DNA from: Bartonella tamiae Th239
Lineage (GTDB): Bacteria > Pseudomonadota > Alphaproteobacteria > Rhizobiales > Rhizobiaceae
DNA length: 64,000 nt
Direction of reading: 5' to 3'
Assembly: GCF_000278275.1 (NCBI RefSeq)
Contig: NZ_JH725147.1
Span: forward strand, 1,991,063-2,055,062
In this document: piece after piece, positions 18,601 to 28,188 of the stretch
Layout of the letters: each line of letters starts with the position of its first letter
Numbering within the stretch: the first letter of the stretch is position 1
Position numbers and translations under genes: made by a program
The notes under the pieces: generated by a model
The model's input: the letters and a program-made list of their open reading frames with translations, nothing else
What the model was told of the DNA's origin: nothing
Database searches by the model: none

Positions 18601-18853
18601 CATTACTGGTCGATTGCATGTAAAGCATATCTTCAACACCGTTGATCTGTTGTTCAAGCGGTACAGCCACAGTTTGTGCAACTGTTTCAGCACTAGCGCC
18701 AGGATATTGTGCTGTGACAACAACTTCTGGCGGAAGCAAATCGGGATATTGCGCGACAGGCAAGATACGAATACAAACAATCCCAGCCAACACGATCACA
18801 ATAGAGATCACAGCCGAAAAAATCGGTCGATTAATAAAAAAGCTATAATTCAT
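15680..18853 (-). CDS. bepE: RND multidrug efflux transporter, HAE1 family (BepE/AcrB-like)
   Basis: A 1057-residue inner-membrane pump that uses the proton gradient to expel drugs and detergents in a tripartite complex with a periplasmic adaptor and a TolC-like channel. It begins [18 protein letters not shown], the RND N-terminal helix. The proton-relay DD pair is in [18 protein letters not shown] (about residue 407), with TTGRL-type loops and [14 protein letters not shown] in the second half. The normal 12 helices and two periplasmic loops are present. Its start overlaps the adaptor stop by four bases. Arrangement with adaptor and divergent TetR gene resembles Brucella bepDE; substrate range is unknown. 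Confidence 0.9.
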   Translation of the reverse strand: MNYSFFINRPIFSAVISIVIVLAGIVCIRILPVAQYPDLLPPEVVVTAQYPGASAETVAQTVAVPLEQQINGVEDMLYMQSTSNASGTLQLTVTFALGTDPDQATINVNNRVQRALTTLPQEVQRLGVVADKRSSNILGMVAMQSTSSAYDQTYVGNYALLNVIDDLKRLPGVGDAQVLGNVDYSMRIWLRPDKLAQYNLTPTDVISAVSEQNAQYPVGRIGEKPDIDGAFTYSATTQGRLVTTEEFGNIILRSDDTGAALRLRDVARITLGTQQYFVESKLNGNPMVPILIFLQPGANALAVMESVEQRMQELSQSFPSGIEYSVPYDTTKFIKVSVEEVVHTFIEAIILVIVVVFIFLQNWRATLIPIIAVPISIIGTFAGMYILGFSINMLTLFGLVLAIGIVVDDAIVVLENVERVMDEEKLSPHDAAVKSMSEVTAPVIAIVLVLCAVFIPVSFMGGMAGVMYQQFAITIAMSVVISGVVALTLTPALCAILLKPSHKEPMKPFRIFNSFFEKITNWYVGGVTFFVHKIWAGILVFVLVCVATFVMFEKVPGSLVPDEDQGYILAVSILPSASSLERTAAVVEQASNILHDNSAVLDVAEISGFDMLSGGLKTSSGALFVMFKDWKERTDPKDDARNFAPRVSGMTSSIKDGVTIAFNPPPINGLSTTGGFEMYLQDRSGGSIEDLYAMTMKLVNAANQRPELSAVRTTFDPNVPTYNFEVDRVKARAMDVPINTIYDALSATFGNVYINDFTLYGRNYQVKIQSDGEFRKSAEDIKQVFVRSNSGDMIPLNTLVTTERITSSDQLERFNAFYATKIMGNPADGFTSGQAISAMTAIANDILPNTYQIEWTGSAYQEVATSGAGAQAMIFGIIMVFLILAAQYEKWTLPLAVVTAVPFGILGALTFTYLRGLTNDVYFQIGLVTLIGLAAKNAILIVEFAVLERERGQSVIDAAISAARMRFRPIVMTSLAFILGVVPMAISTGAGSASRHSIGTGVIGGMLAATCIAMFFVPMFYRVFGGGTNRSADQSSNDDQKKKKTSHSTSDKPAHSN

Positions 18854-20166
18854 TGTGCAGATCCTGTTGAGTTGGATGCATCAGAAGCTTGTTGTTCAGG
18901 CTTATTTTTAGTTACCTGCACTTTCAAACTTTGACCAGGGGGCACACGTGCCAAACCTTGTTCAATATAAACTTGCCCTTCTGTTACAATTTCATCACCA
19001 TCTCCAAGACCTTTCACAATTTGAGATTTATCATTGTCATCATATTGTGCAGAGGCAAGCAGCCATTCACCATTATGCAATTGGCGTACGACTTCAACAG
19101 GACGTTGTGAAACTTCCATCAAACGTGCCCCTTCTTCAATTTTCGATGCCGACAGTTTAGTATCATTCTCATTATGAGCTTCAGATTTTGGTTCTTTTAA
19201 AACATAAACAAACTGTCCATTGCTTGTCTGCATCAAAGCTTTTTCAGGAATTGTTATTGCATCTGCCAAGGTAATACCTGTAACTGTTACACGAACAAAC
19301 ATACCAGGAACCAAACGATGATTAGGATTTGAAATAATGGCGCGCGCACCAAGTGTTCCAGTTTGCTCATCAATTGTTGGTGATGTAAAATCAACTGTTC
19401 CCTGTTCTGGATAATCTACACCTTCGCCAAAACGAACAGTGACTTTCAAATTATCAATCTTCTCACCTCTTTTTTGCATCTGACTCATTAAATTACGAAT
19501 TTGCTCGTATTCACCATCTGCAAAAGAAAAATTAACATATGTTGGATCAAGTTGAGTAATCGTTGTCAAAAGACTAGATGTTGTATCTGTACCAATGAGC
19601 GAACCTTCTGAAACAGCTTCTCTGCTGGTTAATCCACTGATAGGCGCAGCGACTTTAGTATATTCAAGATTTAATTCTGCTGCGCGAAGCTCTGCTTGAG
19701 CACGCATTAACGTTGCTTTATCTGCATCACGTTTTGCAAAAGCTTGATCACGTTGCGCAGTTGATTGCACACGCTGTATGACCAACTCTTCGGCACGATT
19801 TGCATCACGCACAGATTGATCATAATTGGCTTGTGCCTGAGCCACTTGGGCACGCGCTGATGCGACAGTGGCTTCATATTGGTCGGGATCAATTTCAAAT
19901 AAAATATCCCCTTGTTTAACCTCAGAGCCTTCGACAAAATTACGATGCAATAAGATTCCACCAACACGCGCACGCACTTGTGTTTCGCGATAAGCAACGA
20001 TGCGTGCCGCATATTCATAATTGATCGGAATTTCAGCCTTATGAATTACTTCTCCACTCACCTTAGATGGCGGCGTAGATTTAGATTCCTCTTTGCCACA
20101 AGCAACAAGAGCAAAAGACAATGCACCAATAACAAGTGCGGCTGAAAGTTTCTTTAATATCGTCAT
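18850..20166 (-). CDS. bepD: Periplasmic adaptor (membrane fusion) protein, BepD/AcrA-like
   Basis: A 438-residue lipoprotein-like adaptor linking the RND pump to the outer-membrane channel. The N-terminus ends in a lipobox-like LVACG (C23), consistent with lipid anchoring. It has the AcrA order: lipoyl half-motif [31 protein letters not shown] (about 65-95, shown only in part by eye), helical hairpin to about 160, second lipoyl half [12 protein letters not shown], beta-barrel and membrane-proximal domain. It is first in the two-gene operon and is divergent from a TetR gene. Confidence 0.9.
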   Translation of the reverse strand: MTILKKLSAALVIGALSFALVACGKEESKSTPPSKVSGEVIHKAEIPINYEYAARIVAYRETQVRARVGGILLHRNFVEGSEVKQGDILFEIDPDQYEATVASARAQVAQAQANYDQSVRDANRAEELVIQRVQSTAQRDQAFAKRDADKATLMRAQAELRAAELNLEYTKVAAPISGLTSREAVSEGSLIGTDTTSSLLTTITQLDPTYVNFSFADGEYEQIRNLMSQMQKRGEKIDNLKVTVRFGEGVDYPEQGTVDFTSPTIDEQTGTLGARAIISNPNHRLVPGMFVRVTVTGITLADAITIPEKALMQTSNGQFVYVLKEPKSEAHNENDTKLSASKIEEGARLMEVSQRPVEVVRQLHNGEWLLASAQYDDNDKSQIVKGLGDGDEIVTEGQVYIEQGLARVPPGQSLKVQVTKNKPEQQASDASNSTGSAQ

Positions 20167-20237
20167 ATGAAGTCAGACCTTGATTTTTTTCCGTGATTGG
20201 TAAAATATACATACACGAATGATTGTAAATAGGCAAA

Positions 20238-20303
20238 AGATTGTTAATCATTAAATATCAGTAATAATAAAGATTGTTAATCATTAAATATCAGTAATAA
20301 TAA
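20238..20303. repeat. Perfect 33-bp tandem duplication in the bepD / TetR promoter
   Basis: Bases 20238-20270 are repeated exactly at 20271-20303. Each unit begins AGATTGTTAATC and contains the dyad TTAAT-C-ATTAA. It is central to the 212-base divergent region between the adaptor gene and the TetR gene, so it probably doubles an operator or promoter part. Confidence 0.9.
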
Positions 20304-20378
20304 GGTATCACAACCGATAGAAAATTAAGAATAATGTTTTTCTGTTAAGAAAAAAGTGATCAGAAATGTGAGAAAAAA

Positions 20379-21008
20379 ATGCGTCGAACGAAAGCCGAAG
20401 CAGCTGAAACACGTGAAATGATACTTGATGCAGCTGAAATAGCCTTTTGGGAAAAGGGTGTTTCAAGAACTTCGTTGAAAGAGATTGCAATAAAAGCGGG
20501 AGTAACACGTGGAGCGATTTATTTTCATTTTCGTGACAAACCAACTATTTATAATGCGATGATTGATCGTATTAAATTTCCTCAAGAAGAATTGATTGAT
20601 GAAATTCAAAAAAATGATTCGATAAATCCAATCGATATTGTCGAAAAAGCAGCATGTTCTTGTTTGAAAAGATTTGCTGATGATGAACGTCAACAACGTG
20701 TTATGACCATCATCACGTTGCGATGTGAGTATGTACATGAATTTTCTGAAATGATAAAGCGTCTCCAACATGCTCATGATAGCATGATCAATCTGTTTGA
20801 ACGTATGATGCAAGTGGCGCAAAAGCGCAATATGTTAGCGCATGATTGGAGCCCTGAAGATGCTGCTCGCGTAATGGTTTCGGTTGTTAGTGGTATTTTA
20901 ACAGATTGGCTAAATTCAGAAAAAACTTTTGATTTAAAAAGACTGGGTGAAAAAATGGTGACAACTTATACATCGTCATTTCGTAATGTTGTCGAAAAAG
21001 CAGCGTAA
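20379..21008 (+). CDS. bepR: TetR/AcrR-family efflux repressor
   Basis: A 209-residue repressor. The N-terminal helix-turn-helix (about residues 10-55) reads ILDAAEIAFWEKGVSRTSLKEIAIKAGVTRGAIYFHFRDKPTIYNAM, the AcrR/TtgR pattern; the rest is the helical ligand-binding and dimer domain. Divergent orientation from the BepD-like adaptor implies it represses that operon and itself, released by pump substrates. The duplicated 33-bp unit in the shared gap is the obvious candidate operator. Confidence 0.88.
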   Translation: MRRTKAEAAETREMILDAAEIAFWEKGVSRTSLKEIAIKAGVTRGAIYFHFRDKPTIYNAMIDRIKFPQEELIDEIQKNDSINPIDIVEKAACSCLKRFADDERQQRVMTIITLRCEYVHEFSEMIKRLQHAHDSMINLFERMMQVAQKRNMLAHDWSPEDAARVMVSVVSGILTDWLNSEKTFDLKRLGEKMVTTYTSSFRNVVEKAA

Positions 21009-21061
21009 TTTTACTAAGATGTACCTGCAAATCTGTTTTACACTTTCATTGAACGCATGAA

Positions 21062-21790
21062 CTATGACAAATAAATACCATTAAAAAAATCTGGTAATTC
21101 ACGGATTGAAGGTAATAAAATATCGCTCATTTGACGCAAACACTCCGCATTACCTGTTCCAGATAAGACAGCAATTGCTAGACCTGCTTGTGCATTGCGT
21201 GCAGCTAAAATATCGTGCAGATTATCTCCAACCATTGCGATTTCACTTGAATGAAGTGACATCTTATCGGCAAAAGCTATAATTTGATCTCCCGCTGGTT
21301 TTGCATTGAAAACACTATCATAACCTAAATATTCATCTATCAATGACTCACAGCCCAAAAGTTGCATCGCAACAATTACACTATCACGTGAATCATTGGT
21401 TGCAATACCCAATTTATACCCCATAGATTGAAGTGTTATGAGAGACTCCTTCATTCCATCGATTGGCACGATGGTGTTTTTCATCTGATCTGAACAGTAT
21501 TGCTTATAAAACGTGATTTCCGCACTATACCCTTTCTCTTTAAGCTCTGGGTGCCAAAGAGAAACAATGTCTTCAAGTGTTCCTGCTGCAATGACGCTCT
21601 CTGGTTGAAAACAATCAGCTTCAAAATCGAATCCTCCTGCTTGTAACAACAAACGCGCTTTTGCTGTATCGCCAGATGCTGCTCTTAGAGCAAGTGCAAA
21701 AGAAATATTTTTCCATGTTTGATTAAAATCGATTAAGGTTCCATCCTTATCAAATAAAATGGCTTGAATATTCTGATATTTTTTCTTCAT
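21062..21790 (-). CDS. HAD-superfamily phosphatase (phosphoglycolate-phosphatase-like)
   Basis: A 242-residue HAD hydrolase. Motif I is FDKDGTLIDF (nucleophile and acid Asp about 14 and 16), motif II GIATNDS, motif III lysine in VFNAKPAGD, motif IV MVGDNLHDILAA. The cap domain fits subclass I, like Gph. Its ATG overlaps the pgi stop by one base (TAATG), so it is translationally coupled to pgi. Substrate unknown; phosphoglycolate or a sugar phosphate is plausible. Confidence 0.82.
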   Translation of the reverse strand: MKKKYQNIQAILFDKDGTLIDFNQTWKNISFALALRAASGDTAKARLLLQAGGFDFEADCFQPESVIAAGTLEDIVSLWHPELKEKGYSAEITFYKQYCSDQMKNTIVPIDGMKESLITLQSMGYKLGIATNDSRDSVIVAMQLLGCESLIDEYLGYDSVFNAKPAGDQIIAFADKMSLHSSEIAMVGDNLHDILAARNAQAGLAIAVLSGTGNAECLRQMSDILLPSIRELPDFFNGIYLS

Positions 21791-23439
21791 TATTGCTCAA
21801 TACGCGTGCGAATATGGTTTAACAATCCTAATGTCGACGCATCACGATTGTCTGCTTTGCTTTCGCCTGCGACTAAGGGCAATAATTCATTTGCTAATTC
21901 TTTTCCCAATTCAACACCCCATTGATCAAATGAATTAATATTCATCAATACACCTTCAACAAAAACACGATGCTCATAAAGCGCAATCAAACGACCAAGC
22001 GTATATGGTGAAAGTTCATCTTGAATAAGAGTAAGACTTGGACGATTACCTTCAAAACTTTTATGCATCGATAAATTTTCAGCACCATTATTTTTCATAC
22101 CATTTTGTTCCATGATATGTTTTGCCTCTTTTGCTGAACGCCCCTTCATCAAGGCTTCAGACTGGGCGAGACAATTGGCAAGAAGCTTAAAATGCTGATT
22201 TTGCAAATGAGGTTCATGACCATTGACAGAAACAATAAATTCAACAGGAATAATATCCGTACCCTGATGAAGTAATTGAAAAAAAGCATGCTGTCCGTTT
22301 GTTCCAGGTTCCCCCCATACAACTGGCCCACTTGGTGTTTTTAAAGGCATGCCATCAAGGCTCACATGCTTTCCGTTTGATTCCATATCAAGTTGCTGCA
22401 AATAAGCAGGCAAACGTGATAATCTTTGTTCATATGGTATAATCGCTCGTGTAGGATAGCCACAAATAACACGATGCCAATACCCAACAAGCCCCAAAAT
22501 AATAGGTAAATTTTGACGCATTGGCGCTTCATAAAAATGACGATCCATGGCATTGGCTCCAGCAAGAAAACGCCGAAATTTTTTTGCACCGATTGCCATC
22601 ATCACAGGCAAGCCAATGGCTGACCAAACAGAATAACGCCCCCCCACCCAATTCCAAAATCCAAAGACGCGTTGGCTATCAATCCCAAAATCTGCAACCT
22701 TATCACCTGCTGTTGAAACAGCCGCAAAATGCTTTGATACAGCGAGCTCTCCTAAGCTTTCACTAATCCATTGCCGTGCAACAAATGCGTTCGTAATTGT
22801 TTCAGTTGTTGTGAACGTTTTTGATGCAACGATAAACAATGTCGTTGAAGGATTTAAAGTTGATAGAGTGTCCGCAATATGAGCACTATCAACATTTGAA
22901 ACGAAATGACAACGTGGACCATCATGATAAGGATGAAGTGCTTGTGTCACCATAACAGGGCCTAAATCAGAACCACCAATCCCAATATTGACAATATCGG
23001 TGATTTTTTCTCCCTTTTCACCTTTATAACGTCCATCACGTACAGCTTCACAAAAGTCTTCCATACGCTGTAAAACGTCTTGAACAGCGGGAACAACATT
23101 CTCATCACCCAAAAGAAAAACGCTATCAGAAGGTGCGCGCAAAGCAACATGCAATACAGAACGATTTTCTGTTACATTTATTGCCTCACCAGCATACATT
23201 GCATTGCGACGTTCTTCGACATTGGCCGCTACGGCGAGATCTTCTAATAATTTCATCGTTTTAGAATTTACAGAAGATTTTGAATAATCAAATAAAAGAT
23301 CATCTACAACTAAAGAAAAATGATCAAACCGATCAGGATCTTTAGCAAATAATTGACGAATATTAAAGGTCTCATCTTCACTGACATGCGCTTTTAAAGC
23401 GTTAAATGCTGAGCGAAAATTATTTTCATGACGATGCAT
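21790..23439 (-). CDS. pgi: Glucose-6-phosphate isomerase
   Basis: A 549-residue enzyme interconverting glucose-6-phosphate and fructose-6-phosphate. Signature motifs are [10 protein letters not shown] (substrate phosphate), [32 protein letters not shown] and, near the C-terminus, [14 protein letters not shown] with the active-site lysine. The start is placed at the ATG at 23437-23439 because GGGAG lies nine bases upstream and this gives exactly the usual 549 residues; an ATG at 23463 would add eight residues upstream of that ribosome site. Confidence 0.95.
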   Translation of the reverse strand: MHRHENNFRSAFNALKAHVSEDETFNIRQLFAKDPDRFDHFSLVVDDLLFDYSKSSVNSKTMKLLEDLAVAANVEERRNAMYAGEAINVTENRSVLHVALRAPSDSVFLLGDENVVPAVQDVLQRMEDFCEAVRDGRYKGEKGEKITDIVNIGIGGSDLGPVMVTQALHPYHDGPRCHFVSNVDSAHIADTLSTLNPSTTLFIVASKTFTTTETITNAFVARQWISESLGELAVSKHFAAVSTAGDKVADFGIDSQRVFGFWNWVGGRYSVWSAIGLPVMMAIGAKKFRRFLAGANAMDRHFYEAPMRQNLPIILGLVGYWHRVICGYPTRAIIPYEQRLSRLPAYLQQLDMESNGKHVSLDGMPLKTPSGPVVWGEPGTNGQHAFFQLLHQGTDIIPVEFIVSVNGHEPHLQNQHFKLLANCLAQSEALMKGRSAKEAKHIMEQNGMKNNGAENLSMHKSFEGNRPSLTLIQDELSPYTLGRLIALYEHRVFVEGVLMNINSFDQWGVELGKELANELLPLVAGESKADNRDASTLGLLNHIRTRIEQ

Positions 23440-23603
23440 TATACAAGTCTCCCTTTTCTCCATTGAAAGAAACTAGGATTAATTGATGCTAAGGGAAAGA
23501 AAAAAATAGAAACTTTGATCATTTGTTTAAAATAAAACAAATCTATCAACAATAATTGTCCTATTATGATCCTTTCAATAATTTACACATTTCATTCAAG
23601 CTG

Positions 23604-26600
23604 TTATCTATAAAGTGATAATTCTTGATTCAGACGTTCAGCTTCTTCAGCTTTTGGTTTGATGAATCGTGCAAGCAACATATAAGCGACAGGTGTGACA
23701 TAAAGTGTCGCAATCGTTGCTAAACCCAACCCTCCAACAATAACCCATCCGAGTGAAATTCGCGCTTCAGCACCAGCGCCACCAGCAAGCACCAAAGGAA
23801 CACCACCCAAAATTGCACAAATCATTGTCATGCAAACGGGGCGTAATCGAACATTTGATGCATATTCAATCGCATCACGCACAGATTTGCCTTCATCACG
23901 CATTTGATCAGCAAATTCAACAATCAAAATACCGTTTTTAGCCATAATTCCAACAAGCATAACAAGCCCAATTTGACTATAAACATTCATACTCGTTCCT
24001 GTTACCATCATAGCAATGACAGCGCATCCAAGACCAAGCGGAATTGTTGCCATAACAATAAATCCTGAAATAAAACTCTCAAATTGGGCTGCAAGTACTA
24101 ATAAAATAATGATGAGAGCAAATCCAAAAACCACAAATATCCCTGTCGATGTTTCATCAAGCGTTGCCGCTTCTGCTAACGGTATAATGTAACTTCCAGG
24201 TGGTAACAATGGTTCTGCGATTTCCAAAGCCCTTTGATAAGCATTACCCAGAGCAAAGTCTTGTGCTAAATTAGATGTGATCGCTATAGAACGCATACGC
24301 TGTTCCCGAGCCAATTGTGGCGGCACTGGTCGTTCTTCCACATTAGTGATTGTCGACATCGGAACAAAGCGATCATCCCCTGTTTTCAAAAATATACTTT
24401 CAAGATCTATGGGATCGTTAACAGGATTGGTATTCGAAACAAGTTTCACATCATAAGAGCGGTCGCCTATATAAACAGAACCTACTTTTCTACCATCCAA
24501 CATTGATTGAACGGCATTGACTAATCCTGTAATGTCAATATTCAAGTCTGTTGCTCTTTCACGATCAATGTCAATGAATAATTGTGGTTGAGTTGCTTCA
24601 ACACTCAGACGGGGTTGCATAAATCGTTTATCAGCCTGCATTGCTGCTACGATTTCATCGGCCACAGGCTGCAAAGTCTCATAATCTGTTCCTAAAATTG
24701 CAAATTGTAGTCCCTGCCCAGCACCTCTTATCCCTAAAGAATTGCCTTCCGCAGCAAAAACACGCACTGCTGGCAAATGTTCCATTGCCTTATTAATGTC
24801 TTGAACAATTGCTTGTTGATTGCGCTTACGTTCATCCCAAGGCGCCAAAGAAAGCATTAAAAACCCATTATTCGACGAACCAAAAGTTCCAGAAACAGAA
24901 TAGGTATTGATGATTTCCCCATTATCACGTAATGGTTTTAATGCTTTTTCAATGCGATCAATTTGATCGCTTAAGTAATCGACGGAAATACCTTGTGGAC
25001 CATTAATGCGCAAAAATACTTGAGCGCGGTCTTCAGAAGGTGTTAACTCTTGGCGAAGAGTTGAATATCCACCTGCACATGAAACAACAAATATAAGAGA
25101 AGACAAAACAACCATCCACGGATGATTGAGACAAATATGTAGGCTTTTGGCATAAAATCCACCGAGCGTTGCACCTATTTTTTGGAAAACAGCAGGTCCA
25201 TGTTTTTGATTTTCTTTATCGTCTTTTATCACTTCATTATCACGTGCTTTTAAAAACTTTGATGCAAGCATTGGGCACAAAGTCAGTGCAACAACAGCTG
25301 ATAAAAGAATGGAAATGGCCAAAACAAACCCAAACTCTCGGAAAAGACCTCCTGCTTGCCCGGGCAAAAATGAAATCGGCACAAAAACCGCGGCTAAAGT
25401 TAAAGTTGTTGCTACGACAGCAAAAAAAACTTCTTTTGTGCCTAAAACCGCTGCTGCACGTGCACCCATGCCCATATTGCGTCGTCGAACAATGTTTTCC
25501 AAAACGACAATTGCGTCATCAACCACCAAGCCCGTTGCAAGGACTAAAGCTAAAAGCGTTAAAATATTAATTGAAAATCCTGCAAGATAAATTGCAGCCA
25601 CAGTACCAATTAAAGCAACAGGAATTGTTAAGGCAGGAATAAGCGTTGCACGCGCGTCCCACAAAAATAAGAAAATAACGACGACAACACCAACAATGGC
25701 AACAATTAATGCAATCTCAACCTCATGAATAGCGCCATTAATGAAATTCGCATCATCACTTGTGATTGCTACATGAACGCTAGATGGTAAAATAAGATTA
25801 AGATTATCAACCGCTGCCCGTACGCCTTTAGAAATATCAAGCGTATTGGATTGTGCTTGACGCACAATGCCCAGACCAATACCTGATTGACCATTAACCC
25901 GAACAATAGAAGTTTCAACATCAGGCCCCAATGTTACATTGGCAACGTCACCAATACGCACACGAGGGTTTAGATAAACATTTTCAAACGCTTCAGGCGT
26001 TGTAAGATTTGCCGTTGCACGAACGACCAATGCTTGGTCTGAACTACGCAATGAGCCAGCAGGTGCATCAAGCGCCATATCGGAAAGAGTTTTTGTGATG
26101 TCTGCAATTGTAAGACCATAGCTTGCCAAACGTTCTTGATTAATATCGATTCTAAAAATTTTATCGCGATCACCATTAACTTGAACATCTGCAACACCGG
26201 ATACCGCTGATAAGGTGTCAACAATCTGATCTTCTGTCAAAACAGTCAAATCATCAACACTCATTGTTGAAGAGGTAACTGCCAAACGCATAACAGCATC
26301 TGCATTAGAATCGGCTTTAATAATACGCGAAGCATCTGCATCATCGGGAAGATCATTTGTTACGCGGGAAAGCGCATCACGAATATCTGCGGACGCCACA
26401 TTGAGATCAATTCCATCATTAAATTCAACAGTCACACGAGAGCGGGCAAAAGACGACCGAGAAGATATTGTTTTTACGCCAGAAACACGTGCAACTGCAT
26501 TTTCCAGTGTTTGCGTAATTTCGCGATCAATTGTTTCAGCAGAAGCACCATCAAAATCCGTTGATACAGTAATAATAGGGCGATCCACATCGGGTAGTTC

Positions 26601-26753
26601 ACGCACATCAACGCCAGAAAATGCTGCTAGTCCTGCAACCACGATCAAAGCATTAATTACAAATGCCAAAACAGGACGTCTTATCACAAAAGACATAAGA
26701 CCACTTGGATCATTCGAAACTGATATGTTTGAATCTTCAGACTGTTCTATCAT
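23604..26753 (-). CDS. Second RND efflux transporter, HAE1 family
   Basis: A 1049-residue RND pump distinct from the one at 15.7-18.9 kb. It starts with a soluble stretch, then FVIRRPVLAFVINALIV, the first helix; [14 protein letters not shown] carries the proton-relay DD pair, and AQFESFISGFIVMATIPLG and MLVGIMAKNGILIVEFAD are the usual second-half motifs. The ELPDVDRPIITVSTDFDGASAETI region is typical of the MexK/BepG-like branch. Eight bases separate it from the adaptor gene upstream. No dedicated regulator or channel gene is adjacent. Substrates unknown. Confidence 0.9.
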   Translation of the reverse strand: MIEQSEDSNISVSNDPSGLMSFVIRRPVLAFVINALIVVAGLAAFSGVDVRELPDVDRPIITVSTDFDGASAETIDREITQTLENAVARVSGVKTISSRSSFARSRVTVEFNDGIDLNVASADIRDALSRVTNDLPDDADASRIIKADSNADAVMRLAVTSSTMSVDDLTVLTEDQIVDTLSAVSGVADVQVNGDRDKIFRIDINQERLASYGLTIADITKTLSDMALDAPAGSLRSSDQALVVRATANLTTPEAFENVYLNPRVRIGDVANVTLGPDVETSIVRVNGQSGIGLGIVRQAQSNTLDISKGVRAAVDNLNLILPSSVHVAITSDDANFINGAIHEVEIALIVAIVGVVVVIFLFLWDARATLIPALTIPVALIGTVAAIYLAGFSINILTLLALVLATGLVVDDAIVVLENIVRRRNMGMGARAAAVLGTKEVFFAVVATTLTLAAVFVPISFLPGQAGGLFREFGFVLAISILLSAVVALTLCPMLASKFLKARDNEVIKDDKENQKHGPAVFQKIGATLGGFYAKSLHICLNHPWMVVLSSLIFVVSCAGGYSTLRQELTPSEDRAQVFLRINGPQGISVDYLSDQIDRIEKALKPLRDNGEIINTYSVSGTFGSSNNGFLMLSLAPWDERKRNQQAIVQDINKAMEHLPAVRVFAAEGNSLGIRGAGQGLQFAILGTDYETLQPVADEIVAAMQADKRFMQPRLSVEATQPQLFIDIDRERATDLNIDITGLVNAVQSMLDGRKVGSVYIGDRSYDVKLVSNTNPVNDPIDLESIFLKTGDDRFVPMSTITNVEERPVPPQLAREQRMRSIAITSNLAQDFALGNAYQRALEIAEPLLPPGSYIIPLAEAATLDETSTGIFVVFGFALIIILLVLAAQFESFISGFIVMATIPLGLGCAVIAMMVTGTSMNVYSQIGLVMLVGIMAKNGILIVEFADQMRDEGKSVRDAIEYASNVRLRPVCMTMICAILGGVPLVLAGGAGAEARISLGWVIVGGLGLATIATLYVTPVAYMLLARFIKPKAEEAERLNQELSLYR

Positions 26754-26761
26754 TGATGTAC

Positions 26762-27928
26762 CTATTGTTCGATAAGATCCAATGTTTTTTTGTCTGAACG
26801 ATCATTCATGACTGTATCCACGTTTTGATCTTTATTAGCAATAATAACAGAACTTCCTTGACGAATATTTTGAAGACCTTGAATGACAACTTGATCGCCC
26901 TGACTAAGCGCACCTTGCACAAGAACATAATTTGTTTCGCGTTGGACAATTGAAACTGCAACACGTTGAACATGATGATCCACAACACGCCATACGTAAG
27001 ATCCTTCACCACTCCATTGAATTGCAAGCGGATCAACAGCAGAAAAAGGGTCACCGGGAAACTGCAAAGAGACAGCAAATGACATACCAGAACGTAAGAC
27101 ATCATTTTGATTGTCAACTTCAGCCCGAACGCGCAATGTTCTACTTTTTTCGTCAATCATATTATCAATAGCACTAATATGACCTTGATAATCTTCACCA
27201 GGGCGCGCAATCGAACTTGCTTTTATTTTATCACCAATATTAATAAGAGGAGCAAATCTTTCTGGCACCCATATATCCACTAAAATTTGTTCACGATTAT
27301 CAATGCGCGCAATAGTCGTTTCTGATGTCACATAGTTGCCAGCATCAACAGTAAAAATTCCAACAACACCATTTATTGGTGCCCTAATTGTGCGTCGATC
27401 CAATGCGATCTCTGCTTCTCGAAGAGCAAGTTTGGCATTATCTAATTCTAATTGAGCGGTTAATTGTTGCACTTCTGTTGCTGTATTTGTAGCACGCAAT
27501 TTCATTGTTCGTGCTAAAGCAAGCTCCGCATCATGGACCATCACTTTTGAGCGTTCAACAGCAACTTCTTCTGTATCGGAATCAAGCTTTGCAACAGGTT
27601 CATCTTGTTTTACTTTATCTCCTGCGACAACAAATATCTCATCCATTAAACCACTTGACCAGGGGGTAAGATGAACTGTGGAAACAGCAACCCCCGTGCC
27701 AATTGCACTCAAACGATCATTAATAAATTTCGTATCAACCGGTTTTACAACAACAAGACTTGCAGATACAGGAATAGGTTCAGAACTTATTGGACTACTG
27801 TCTGATTGAACCACCTTTTGTCCAATCTCCTTTATAGGTTGGTCGCGTTTCCAACTTATCCATTGATATGCACTAAACAATAAAACCACGAGAAGAATAA
27901 ATGGAATGGCTTTTTTTAAAAGTTGCAT
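26762..27928 (-). CDS. Periplasmic adaptor protein of second RND pump
   Basis: A 388-residue adaptor with an N-terminal membrane helix (about 8-25) rather than a lipobox. It shows the lipoyl halves (VAGDKVKQDEPVAKLDSD and RAPINGVVGIFTVDAGNYV), a coiled-coil hairpin between them, and beta-barrel DIWVPERFAPLINIGDKI. It is first in the operon with the RND gene. The 260-base gap upstream, divergent from the histidine kinase, must hold its promoter; I see no operator there. Confidence 0.88.
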   Translation of the reverse strand: MQLLKKAIPFILLVVLLFSAYQWISWKRDQPIKEIGQKVVQSDSSPISSEPIPVSASLVVVKPVDTKFINDRLSAIGTGVAVSTVHLTPWSSGLMDEIFVVAGDKVKQDEPVAKLDSDTEEVAVERSKVMVHDAELALARTMKLRATNTATEVQQLTAQLELDNAKLALREAEIALDRRTIRAPINGVVGIFTVDAGNYVTSETTIARIDNREQILVDIWVPERFAPLINIGDKIKASSIARPGEDYQGHISAIDNMIDEKSRTLRVRAEVDNQNDVLRSGMSFAVSLQFPGDPFSAVDPLAIQWSGEGSYVWRVVDHHVQRVAVSIVQRETNYVLVQGALSQGDQVVIQGLQNIRQGSSVIIANKDQNVDTVMNDRSDKKTLDLIEQ

Positions 27929-28188
27929 CTTATAGTCCTGATCTTAATATACAAAATCTCTAGCAATTGGAAAAAAAATAATTAAATGAAGAATACCCCA
28001 ACTGGTCATGCTATCATCGTATGAAATAACACATGTTATTAAGTCCAGTTAAATTTCGGTAATACGACAAAACAAAGCAGATTAAATCGTTTGAATATAG
28101 AAATTATTGTCGTTTATATAGGATATGACTCAACTTACTATACACTTAAATACCATTCAAAAAAAAATATCTTCAAAATGGGTTTTGG

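Noticed and set aside
20238-20303. CRISPR-like repeat
   Set aside because: Only two directly abutting units with no spacer and no cas genes; it is a simple tandem duplication.
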